Source of the DNA: an uncultured Eggerthellaceae bacterium
GTDB lineage: Bacteria > Actinomycetota > Coriobacteriia > Coriobacteriales > Eggerthellaceae
Length of the DNA: 6,025 bases
Direction of reading: 5' to 3'
NCBI GenBank assembly: GCA_934645125.1
Contig: CAKUDT010000095.1
Span: 1-6,025, forward strand
Of the stretch, positions 1 to 6,025 are shown in pieces (position 1 is the stretch's first letter; every line of letters begins with the position of its first letter). The translations under genes and the position numbers were made by a program. The notes below the pieces were generated by a model, which was not told where the DNA came from, searched no databases, and saw only the letters and a program-made list of their open reading frames with translations.

Positions 1-1677
1 CACATGCCCTGAGTCGTTCTTGTAGTACATCGTGCCATCCGAGCTTGCGATAATGCTCGTAATGCAGTATTCCTCGCGCCCCGCCGCATCGTAAATTTCT
101 GAAATTTCTATATCGGAATCGCTCGAGCAGTCGTTATTCACCTTGGCAACATAAATGCCGCCCGGCTTGCGATTGCACGTGAAGTAGAAGCTCAGATATC
201 CGCTATCTTCCGTAGCCGTGCTCAACAACGGCGAAGATTTCACATCGCCCCATGCCTCCGCCGAACCGATTGTCTTAAGAGTAGAAGCATCGGCAACCAC
301 GAAACGGCAATGAGAGCCGCCATCGAACGCAGCACCTACACCGAAATAGAGTTTGCCCTTATAGTAAACAGGCGTCGATGTGCTGGCAGCGCCTTCCCAC
401 ACATGAGAAGAAGACAGATTACTCAGCTGGCCAGAAGACGCCGAAAACGAAGCACTGCAAATATAGCCGCTCTTCGTGGTAAAGAAGATTTTGCCCAGTT
501 CGGGTGCATAGCAAATCGCACTACGCTGGTCACCCAAACCGCTCAACTCAAGCGTGCTTGCCACGGTACCATCGTATTTGTTCACACAACGCAGCATCGA
601 GGTGCCCGCATCGGCAGTTGTGCCATCATCGCCGCCAATCACCAGGTAATTGCCAGCAGCAAGAGCGCCTGCCCAGTAGAAACCACCCTTGTTCACCATA
701 GTCCAAGTAGCTTCTTTTGCCTCGGTCGCCTGCGTGCGGTCTTCATCTTCGGCCTTCAGGCAAACGTAGTTCGCATCTTTTTTCTCGCTCTTCCAGAAGC
801 CCGTGTACACGTAGCCATCGGAATACACCACGGGTGACACCGACTGGCCACCCAAGGGGTCGGTGTAGACCCACAGCGATTCCAGCGTGGTCGCATCAAA
901 TGCTTGCACCTTGCCCGATGCAAGCGAGACGAAAATCTTGCCTTCGCCATACGCAAACGGCGTATAACCCCAGTTGAATTTTTCGCACATCGTGCCTTGC
1001 GCGACAATAGCACCCGAACTCATGTTCACTTTATATATGGTCGTATTCGCCATGAACACAATGCAACCATCAACAATAAGCTGAGTGCTTACCGCATTGC
1101 TCCAACCCTCGCCCATCTTCTTCGCCCACAAAAGCTGGCTCTCTTCGGCGCTGGTCGGGATGTCGAAGTTCACAATGCCGTTGTTATACGCATTGCCACG
1201 GAAGTTCGGCCACTCCGACGAAACGTCCTGCGTCAGGGGAGCAAGTTCATCTTCGGACGGCTCATCGGCTTCTTCATTGCCGGCAGCATCTTTTTGAGCA
1301 GCATCTTTCGCGCGCTGTGCCGCTTCGGCCAAAGAAAGATCTTTGCCTTGTCCGGCCGCAGAAGCCTTATCGCCGCCTTGGCCAGCGGATTCGCCGTTAT
1401 CGGTTGCAGCACCTGCACCGGCCGCATCGCCCGATCCAGCTTCGACTCCGTCAACAGCGGCGCCATTCCCCGTAGAACCACCTTGTGCTGCATCCTGCTC
1501 AACCGCGCCATTCACCGCACTCCACTGCGCCTGTCCCGCTCCATCAAAGCCCGAGCCGCCTTTCGGCTCATAAGCGAATGCAGGCGCAAGCGATAAACCC
1601 GCAACAAGCGTCACACTTAAAGCCAGGCAAGTTGCCCGCTGCAAAACCGTACGCAATGCTTTCTTCTTCCCAGCCAT
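1..1677 (-). CDS. Secreted PQQ-type beta-propeller surface protein (C-terminus beyond the window)
   Basis: Read from the reverse complement: ATG at 1677-1675 and 559 codons without a stop to base 1, so the 3' end is missing. Residues 1-35 form a signal peptide: basic start (MAGKKKALR), hydrophobic core about 17-33, and AFA before a likely cleavage at 35/36. Residues 37-148 are a low-complexity Gly/Ala/Gln/Asp-rich linker turning acidic near 135-146. From about 155 a propeller begins with WPNFRGN (156-162), followed by blades of the pattern 'variable loop - GKIFV - GKVQAFDATTLESLW' (246-269), YSDGYVYTGF (285-294), GKIFFTTKSGYI (395-406) and GKLYFGVG (441-448), typical of PQQ_2/quinoprotein-like repeats. 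About ten cysteines occur in the propeller part. Nothing shows that it binds PQQ; such propellers are often just binding scaffolds. The start is set by the strong GGAGGT eight bases upstream and by the TAATG overlap with the DUF4430 gene. Inferred role: surface capture or display partner of the ECF importer. It could also be a structural or adhesive protein. Confidence 0.85.
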   Translation of the reverse strand, partial: MAGKKKALRTVLQRATCLALSVTLVAGLSLAPAFAYEPKGGSGFDGAGQAQWSAVNGAVEQDAAQGGSTGNGAAVDGVEAGSGDAAGAGAATDNGESAGQGGDKASAAGQGKDLSLAEAAQRAKDAAQKDAAGNEEADEPSEDELAPLTQDVSSEWPNFRGNAYNNGIVNFDIPTSAEESQLLWAKKMGEGWSNAVSTQLIVDGCIVFMANTTIYKVNMSSGAIVAQGTMCEKFNWGYTPFAYGEGKIFVSLASGKVQAFDATTLESLWVYTDPLGGQSVSPVVYSDGYVYTGFWKSEKKDANYVCLKAEDEDRTQATEAKEATWTMVNKGGFYWAGALAAGNYLVIGGDDGTTADAGTSMLRCVNKYDGTVASTLELSGLGDQRSAICYAPELGKIFFTTKSGYICSASFSASSGQLSNLSSSHVWEGAASTSTPVYYKGKLYFGVGAAFDGGSHCRFVVADASTLKTIGSAEAWGDVKSSPLLSTATEDSGYLSFYFTCNRKPGGIYVAKVNNDCSSDSDIEISEIYDAAGREEYCITSIIASSDGTMYYKNDSGHV

Positions 1678-2894
1678 TACATGCCACCTCCTACATCAGC
1701 GCCCAGACCCTTGCAGGTGTAGCACCACACAATAACGTCACCGTCATGCAGCTCGTACTTCGAGCAGCCGTAATTCGGGAACCAGCCGTTCACCTTGTAC
1801 ATCCAGCCCGATTCATCACCACACTCTTTTTCACGCAGGTTGTTGATACTTTCGACATAGCTCGAACCATACAACGCGCTGAATGAGTATTCGAGCTGAA
1901 TATCTGCCGCTTTGCACACAGCCTTCAGTACGTCAAGCACGGTATCGCCTTCCTTAAACGACACGGTGGACGTTGCTAAAATCGTGCCATTCGAGGGAAC
2001 GTACCCTTCTTTTCCCTTTTCCAAATCGCTCCAATTGTCCAGGATGGTGTCACAGCGAATCTCAATCGTGCAGGTCGGAAGCGTCTGTCCCGAAGAGCCA
2101 CCCGCTTCCGCATTGCCCGAGACCACACCAGAGTTAATGGCTTCTTGCTGCGCCTTCTCGCGCTCGGCAATGCGCTTGTCCACAATCTCTTGCAGCTCAT
2201 CAAGCGAGTAGTAGCACTTCGCTCCCTCATCACTGAACGTCTCAATGGATTTGATCGTTTCATCCTGAAGCGATTTCTCAGACAGCTCATCTACCGAAGC
2301 TTGCCAAGCGCCATCGCTTTTCAGCAACGTGATGGTCTGACCTGCGGTAGCTTGCGCCTCAACGCCTGCGCATTCTACGGAACCGCCCAGAACCGCAACA
2401 GAAGCGCTGCCCTGCTCTTGCGTCAAAAGCAGCAGAGCTTCCTGGGAAGGCACAGCCGTTGCTTCATCATCGCACAACGACAGACCGAGCGCTGTCTTTG
2501 CCCAGACAAGCGCGGTGCCCTGCTTCAACGACATCGTGAACGCGTCATTCTTCTCCTGAACAACAGCAGTCGTACGCGCACCCAAGCGGCTGACCGTGTA
2601 TCCTTCCTGAGAAAGCGCAATGCTAGAAGCAGAAAGCGTCTCAACCTGATCGCCCGCCTTGAGTTTCGTGTCGTTTTCCAACGCATAGCCCAAGCCGCTT
2701 CGCACGATGTTCACATTGCCCGATTTCTCGCACGTAGTAAGCACCGCTGCATTGCCCGAAGACGCAGAAGACGCCACGGGCGATGGTGCACCCTTGAAAT
2801 CAAGCGCCAGCATCACGCCTGCAACCACAATAATCACCGCTGCTGCGGCCATTATCGCGTTGAACACGCGCTTCTTTGTTTTCACCTTTGCCAT
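1677..2894 (-). CDS. Membrane-anchored FecR-like / DUF4430 (transcobalamin C-terminal-like) protein
   Basis: A 405-residue protein. A basic N-terminus (MAKVKTKKR) precedes one hydrophobic helix at about 13-32 with no clear Ala-X-Ala site, so it is probably a signal anchor leaving the rest outside the cell. Residues about 60-190 are beta-rich and resemble FecR-type domains: LKAGDQVETLSASSIALS (78-95), then YTVSRLGARTTAVV and MSLKQGTALVWA (121-132). Residues 208-255 are charged and helical, 256-270 a Gly/Ser linker. Residues about 271-405 match DUF4430: KEGDTVLDVLKAVCKAADI (314-332), ESGWMYKVNGWFPNYGCSKY (361-380), DGDVIVWCYT (384-393) and the Gly-rich end LGADVGGG. DUF4430 is related to the C-terminal beta domain of animal transcobalamin and intrinsic factor, which helps cover bound B12. 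The gene lies 74 bases after ecfT and overlaps the propeller gene. Inferred role: extracellular corrinoid capture feeding the S component; the ligand is unproven. Eleven cysteines, including a CYTC pair at 391-394, suggest disulfides or metal binding. Confidence 0.88.
   Translation of the reverse strand: MAKVKTKKRVFNAIMAAAAVIIVVAGVMLALDFKGAPSPVASSASSGNAAVLTTCEKSGNVNIVRSGLGYALENDTKLKAGDQVETLSASSIALSQEGYTVSRLGARTTAVVQEKNDAFTMSLKQGTALVWAKTALGLSLCDDEATAVPSQEALLLLTQEQGSASVAVLGGSVECAGVEAQATAGQTITLLKSDGAWQASVDELSEKSLQDETIKSIETFSDEGAKCYYSLDELQEIVDKRIAEREKAQQEAINSGVVSGNAEAGGSSGQTLPTCTIEIRCDTILDNWSDLEKGKEGYVPSNGTILATSTVSFKEGDTVLDVLKAVCKAADIQLEYSFSALYGSSYVESINNLREKECGDESGWMYKVNGWFPNYGCSKYELHDGDVIVWCYTCKGLGADVGGGM
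1684..1692 (-). promoter_or_regulatory. Strong Shine-Dalgarno inside the upstream gene, with TAATG coupling
   Basis: On the minus strand AGGAGGTGG lies eight bases (from the end of GGAGGT at 1686) before the ATG at 1677-1675. It is inside the last codons (Gly-Gly-Gly-Met) of the DUF4430 gene, whose TAA stop (1679-1677) shares its final A with that ATG. This is the best ribosome site in the window. It decides the propeller start and implies coupled translation of the two surface proteins. Confidence 0.85.
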
Positions 2895-2900
2895 GCAAGC

Positions 2901-2910
2901 ACCTCTTCCT
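2901..2910 (-). promoter_or_regulatory. Shine-Dalgarno of the DUF4430 gene
   Basis: AGGAAGAGGT on the minus strand ends six bases before the ATG at 2894-2892 and supports that start. It sits in the 74-base ecfT-DUF4430 gap (2895-2968), the longest gap in the window. I saw no hairpin with a T-run there and no clear -35/-10 pair, so read-through from ecfT is the simplest reading. Confidence 0.7.
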
Positions 2911-2968
2911 GAGACTCCACTTCCTATTCCCCGCCTTCACATCCAAGCGCAGCGACTCCGTTTCCTTC

Positions 2969-3865
2969 CTACAAATCGCGCGCCTCAACATGAGAAAGCA
3001 AATTCTTGAAACGCCATTCTCCCACAATCTGCAGCGCAGCCGGAAGAAGGCAAAATACCAAGTATGCACCATAAAACACCAGACTCAGCAACGTCATACG
3101 ATTAAAGATGATCTGAGGGTTGTACTGAATGGACGTCTGCGTGAGCAACATGCCTATCACGCATACCGTGATAAGAATGAACATCGTGATTACCAACGTT
3201 CGGTCGCGCGCATCAAAACGATACAGCGAATAGGCGCTGCGCCCGCGCAACAACGATCCGCGACTGCGCATAGAATCCGACATCTCCGCAAAGCGCTCGA
3301 TGCTCCACGTGATGACAATCGATACACGGCGCACCCAGTTTCGCGCACGCTCAAAGAAGTTTCCGCAGCCCGACCCGCGACCAATGCCGTTTTGCGCAAT
3401 GTTCACGCGCACCGACCGCTCTGCAACCAGGGGTATCGCACGCAGTGCCACTGCCAACAGCAGCGCCAAGCGCGGCGAAACGCGTCCCAAAAGGTAAACA
3501 ACCTTATCGGCCGTGAACAGCTCAAACACGCACACCATCCAGAGACGCACCGTAGAAATCTGGCATCCTTGCGCAAAGCCGAACGCTAACGACTCTAGCG
3601 TAATGTTGTTGCCAATAAACGTTTCGCCTAGATTCGTTATGCCAAAATGCGTGTTGTAAGCGAACCATGCGCTCCACACAAACGGAAACACAAACGCAAT
3701 AAGAGCAAAGATAATCGCTTTACGGCCCTTGAGCACAAACGAATAGACCAATGCGCACACGAAACCGATACCGATAAAAATCGGATGATTCCATAAGAGC
3801 GCCGCCGCAATAACTGCTGCGAAGAACAGCAGGTTAAGCGCCGGATGATACGAATCGAATCTCAC
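2969..3865 (-). CDS. ecfT: ECF transporter transmembrane scaffold protein EcfT
   Basis: A 298-residue integral membrane protein that in ECF importers holds the S component and couples it to the ATPases. It has the short Asp/His-rich EcfT start (MRFDSYHPALNLLFF), hydrophobic segments at about 10-25, 28-45, 49-70, 106-127, 132-148, 223-243 and 257-280, and a long amphipathic cytoplasmic region at about 148-215. That region holds variants of the two XRX (Ala-Arg-Gly-type) coupling motifs: AQNGIGRG at 157-164 and MRSRG at 199-203, each contributing the conserved Arg-Gly that docks into the ATPase grooves. The preceding LAVALRAIPLVAE (137-149) also fits the family. The length is slightly above the usual 250-270. 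The start is GTG (3865-3863), 11 bases after the S-component stop, with AGGCGG seven bases upstream. It lies between the S and DUF4430 genes, as expected for a dedicated (group I-like) ECF operon. Confidence 0.93.
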   Translation of the reverse strand: MRFDSYHPALNLLFFAAVIAAALLWNHPIFIGIGFVCALVYSFVLKGRKAIIFALIAFVFPFVWSAWFAYNTHFGITNLGETFIGNNITLESLAFGFAQGCQISTVRLWMVCVFELFTADKVVYLLGRVSPRLALLLAVALRAIPLVAERSVRVNIAQNGIGRGSGCGNFFERARNWVRRVSIVITWSIERFAEMSDSMRSRGSLLRGRSAYSLYRFDARDRTLVITMFILITVCVIGMLLTQTSIQYNPQIIFNRMTLLSLVFYGAYLVFCLLPAALQIVGEWRFKNLLSHVEARDL

Positions 3866-3872
3866 GATAGAG

Positions 3873-3878
3873 CCGCCT
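3873..3878 (-). promoter_or_regulatory. Shine-Dalgarno of ecfT overlapping the S-component stop
   Basis: AGGCGG on the minus strand, seven bases before the GTG at 3865-3863. Its first two bases belong to the TAG stop (3879-3877) of the S-component gene, so ecfT translation is probably coupled. It supports the GTG start; no ATG fits better at this junction. Confidence 0.55.
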
Positions 3879-4602
3879 ATTCGCCCATTCCGTACTTCAC
3901 TTTTACGCGCTCGAGCTTGTCGAGCAACGGATTTGCAATCAAGAACATAAGGATTGCCGTTGCAATCGCGCGCGTTAGATTCACGGGAACACCCGATGCA
4001 AAAATGGCAAGCGCGCTTTCAAGCGTAATATCGTTGACCATCAAGAACAGCGCACACACATCCAGAAGCGGGCCAATAATGCACCACGTGAAGAAAAACG
4101 AGCCCACCGTGAGAAAAAATACCTGTTTGCGCGTGTAATCTTTGCTAGGGATTTTACCTTTCTGAGACAAAATGCCGAACACCAGACCCGCCAAGCCGAA
4201 AGCAAGCATCTGCCAAGGTGTCCACGGACCTTGCCCGAACATGAAATTGCTCACCAGCATGGAAAGCGCACCGGTCATAAAGCCTGCTTGCGGACCAAAA
4301 GCAATACCGGCAAGAATGACGATTGCCGCAATGGGCTTGAAATTCGGGAACCAGAAGAACGCCGCGCGCGATGCCACCGCAAGCGCAATGAGCACCGCCA
4401 ACACCACCAGGTCGCGCGCCTGGGGAGCACGACCTTCGAACGAGGCAAAAAACGGCACCATCGTGCAGATCGCGATAACAACACTCGACAGATAATATTG
4501 CTCGTTGCCGTACAGCACCGTGGAAGCCAGCGTTGCCACTATCAAGGCAATGCATACAACGGTAATGGCAACCGTCTTCTTGCTGTTTACGCGTTCTTGC
4601 AT
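3877..4602 (-). CDS. ECF transporter substrate-binding S component, CbrT-like (putative corrinoid specificity)
   Basis: A 241-residue, very hydrophobic protein with six or seven membrane segments (about 10-30, 37-53, 64-84, 91-115, 130-146, 160-186, 196-226), which is long for an S component (usually 170-220) and suggests an extra N-terminal helix. The central block is characteristic: SRAAFFWFPNFKPIAAIVIL (78-97), FGPQAGFMTGALSMLVSNFM (102-121) and FGQGPWTPWQMLAFGLAG (122-139). This pattern is what I associate with the S components called CbrT-like in B12-type ECF systems; the substrate call is inferred from that and from the DUF4430 neighbour. S components bind the vitamin in the membrane and topple inward when engaged by EcfT. 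The ATG (4602-4600) lies inside the end of the ATPase gene (16-base overlap). The nearest Shine-Dalgarno-like sequence, GAGGA at 4619-4615, is 12 bases upstream, so coupling to ATPase translation is likely. Other ECF vitamins cannot be excluded. Confidence 0.88.
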   Translation of the reverse strand: MQERVNSKKTVAITVVCIALIVATLASTVLYGNEQYYLSSVVIAICTMVPFFASFEGRAPQARDLVVLAVLIALAVASRAAFFWFPNFKPIAAIVILAGIAFGPQAGFMTGALSMLVSNFMFGQGPWTPWQMLAFGLAGLVFGILSQKGKIPSKDYTRKQVFFLTVGSFFFTWCIIGPLLDVCALFLMVNDITLESALAIFASGVPVNLTRAIATAILMFLIANPLLDKLERVKVKYGMGE

Positions 4603-6025
4603 AACGCAATCACATCCTCATCGATAATGGCATTCTGGAACATATGACGGCTCATGCGATTCGCCGACGTTGTATAGAAGCTGTTTTGTGCGAAGAAGCG
4701 ACGCGGAGTGTTCGTGGTAACAATGCCGCCGTCGAAGAACATCGAAACGCTCGTTGCGTAATGCGCGCAAAACTCGATATCGTGAGATACCATGACGATG
4801 GTCTTCCCTTGCTCGCGCAAACGCGCCAATACGCCAGCAAGCTCGCGCTTGAAGAACCCATCAATTCCCTTCGTTGGCTCATCTAACAGCAAAATCTCGG
4901 GTTCGCACAACAGCACCTTCGCCAGTGCGGCGCGTTGCTGCTCACCACCTGAAAGATCGTACGGATGAGAATCCAGCAAGCGCTCGATATCGCACGTACG
5001 AGCGACTTCCAGAACTTTCTGCTGCACCTCTTCTGTACTGAGCTTCTTGTCGGTAAGCATCTCTTGCAAATCGGCGCGGACCGTCTTTTTCACAAACAGG
5101 TTTTGCGGATCTTGGGGGAGCATTGCAATGCAACCTTTGAACAGATCGTTGCCCTTCCATTCCTTGATCTTTTTACCCTTGATGCGAATTGTGCCGCGAT
5201 ACGGCTTGTTGATGCCGCACGCGCACTTGAGCGATGTGGATTTTCCCGTGCCATTGCCGCCCACCAGCGCAAACAGCTCTCCCTTATGCACGTCAAACGA
5301 TGTTCCGCGCAAAACATCGGGAAGCTCGCGGTCGTAGCGGAACCAAACGTCCTTGAAGGACAGCACAATGTTGTCGTCCGTTTCCTCGTACGCTTGCGCA
5401 TCGGGCAACGCACGGGCATCGGCAGGAATGTCGCTGAAGTTGCGCGTGAGCCACGTGCGGCCTTCACGCACCGTCAAAGGACAATCAAGCGCCTCAACCT
5501 GGGCAGATTTCGCACCCGAATTCACGCCGTAGAAAATACGCATCGGCGCAGGTAGAGCGGCTGCCATTTCATCGTTGGCAACAATAAGGCGCTGGCCCAC
5601 TTCATGCGGTTCGCCGTCGGCCAGAATGCGGCCCTGCTTCATAACAAGAACGCGGTCGGCCGCCGAGAACGTTTCTTCCAAGCGATGCTCCGACAAAATG
5701 ATGGTAGTACCCAGCTCCAAGTTGATTTTACGCACCGTATTCAGGAAGTCAGCAGCAGCAATGGGGTCAAGCTGACTTGTTGGCTCGTCCAAAACCAGAA
5801 CGCTTGGCTGCATGGCCATAATCGATGCCAGGTTCAACAGCTGCTTTTGGCCACCCGATAGCTCTTTTACGTCCTTATGAAACCAGCCCTGAATACCGAA
5901 ATAACTTGCCATCTCTGCTACGCGCAAACGCATGGTACGCTGATCGCAGCCCAAGCTTTCCAGGCCAAATGCCAGCTCATGCCATACCTTATCGGTCACA
6001 ACTTGCGCATCGGGATTTTGCATAA
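4587..6025 (-). CDS. ecfA: ECF transporter ATPase, two fused ABC domains (5' end beyond the window)
   Basis: The frame runs to the right edge; the Met at 6023 is almost certainly internal because it starts the first domain's Q-loop (MQNPDAQ). Roughly the first 80-90 residues, including Walker A of domain 1, are missing. Counting from that Met, domain 1 has LSGGQ (55-59), Walker B VLVLDEPTSQLD (75-86) and H-loop ILSEH (109-113). A linker of about 70 residues (148-218) follows. Domain 2 has Walker A GGNGTGKST (255-263), Q-loop LPQDPQ (302-307), LSGGE (357-361), Walker B ILLLDEPTKGID (377-388) and H-loop MVSH (411-414). The tail (443-476; FFAQNSFYTTSANRMSR, then EDVIALC) is like that of other fused EcfA proteins. 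ABC subunits of ECF importers hydrolyse ATP on the cytoplasmic side to drive EcfT. Fusion of EcfA and EcfA' into one chain is known in this family. All visible catalytic motifs look intact. The stop TAA at 4589-4587 overlaps the S-component start. Confidence 0.95.
   Translation of the reverse strand, partial: MQNPDAQVVTDKVWHELAFGLESLGCDQRTMRLRVAEMASYFGIQGWFHKDVKELSGGQKQLLNLASIMAMQPSVLVLDEPTSQLDPIAAADFLNTVRKINLELGTTIILSEHRLEETFSAADRVLVMKQGRILADGEPHEVGQRLIVANDEMAAALPAPMRIFYGVNSGAKSAQVEALDCPLTVREGRTWLTRNFSDIPADARALPDAQAYEETDDNIVLSFKDVWFRYDRELPDVLRGTSFDVHKGELFALVGGNGTGKSTSLKCACGINKPYRGTIRIKGKKIKEWKGNDLFKGCIAMLPQDPQNLFVKKTVRADLQEMLTDKKLSTEEVQQKVLEVARTCDIERLLDSHPYDLSGGEQQRAALAKVLLCEPEILLLDEPTKGIDGFFKRELAGVLARLREQGKTIVMVSHDIEFCAHYATSVSMFFDGGIVTTNTPRRFFAQNSFYTTSANRMSRHMFQNAIIDEDVIALCKNA

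Noticed and set aside
904..1596. Long plus-strand open frame (about 230 codons) opposite the propeller gene
   Set aside because: It is antisense to the signal peptide, linker and propeller of a well-supported gene. The translation is Arg/Ala/Ser-rich with no recognisable domain, and it arises from the codon bias of the opposite strand.
2145..2912. Plus-strand open frame of about 255 codons opposite the DUF4430 gene
   Set aside because: The translation is rich in Arg, His and Cys with no domain pattern, it is wholly antisense to a gene with clear DUF4430 motifs, and it has no convincing ribosome site.
2895..2968. Possible internal promoter or terminator between ecfT and the DUF4430 gene
   Set aside because: The 74-base gap shows a Shine-Dalgarno but no hairpin followed by T-run and no clear -35/-10 pair; short GGAGTC repeats there are too small to interpret.
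2876..3589. Plus-strand open frame of about 237 codons opposite ecfT
   Set aside because: The product is His/Arg/Gln-rich and has no membrane or catalytic pattern, whereas the opposite strand encodes EcfT with its coupling motifs.
4154..4609. Minus-strand frame of about 151 codons overlapping the S component in another frame
   Set aside because: It is a +1/-1 shadow of the S-component gene. The S frame gives continuous membrane helices and family motifs, and nothing suggests a programmed frameshift.
5900..6025. Cobalamin riboswitch ahead of the operon
   Set aside because: The right edge is still inside the ATPase coding sequence, so the leader is outside the window and nothing can be said about it.

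Overview
The window carries one tightly packed minus-strand operon, read right to left, that looks like a complete ECF-type (energy-coupling factor) vitamin importer followed by the cell-surface proteins that serve it. In transcription order: a fused two-domain EcfA ATPase (5' end beyond the right edge), a CbrT-like substrate-binding S component, the EcfT scaffold protein, a membrane-anchored protein with a FecR-like N-terminal half and a C-terminal DUF4430 (transcobalamin C-terminal-like) domain, and a secreted PQQ-type beta-propeller protein that runs off the left edge. The propeller gene has no stop inside the window; I read it directly from the reverse complement of positions 1-1677.

Junctions are characteristic of one transcript: ATPase and S genes overlap by 16 bases, S and EcfT genes are 11 bases apart, EcfT and the DUF4430 gene are 74 bases apart, and the DUF4430 stop and propeller start overlap as TAATG. 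No terminator, tRNA, rRNA, CRISPR, insertion sequence or convincing plus-strand gene was seen. The operon promoter, and any riboswitch, would lie to the right of base 6025.

Inferred function: the propeller and DUF4430 proteins capture a cofactor at the surface of a cell without an outer membrane and hand it to the S component; EcfT couples the S component to ATP hydrolysis by the fused EcfA. Because DUF4430 is related to the beta domain of animal transcobalamin and intrinsic factor, and the S component resembles the CbrT type, cobalamin or a related corrinoid is the best guess for the substrate. No residue seen here proves it.

Organism: the gene content, moderate GC by eye, and secreted proteins with an Ala-X-Ala signal peptide suggest a Gram-positive gut or oral anaerobe, most likely a member of Coriobacteriia (Eggerthellales-like). 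This is a low-confidence impression from style and synteny, not from a marker gene.
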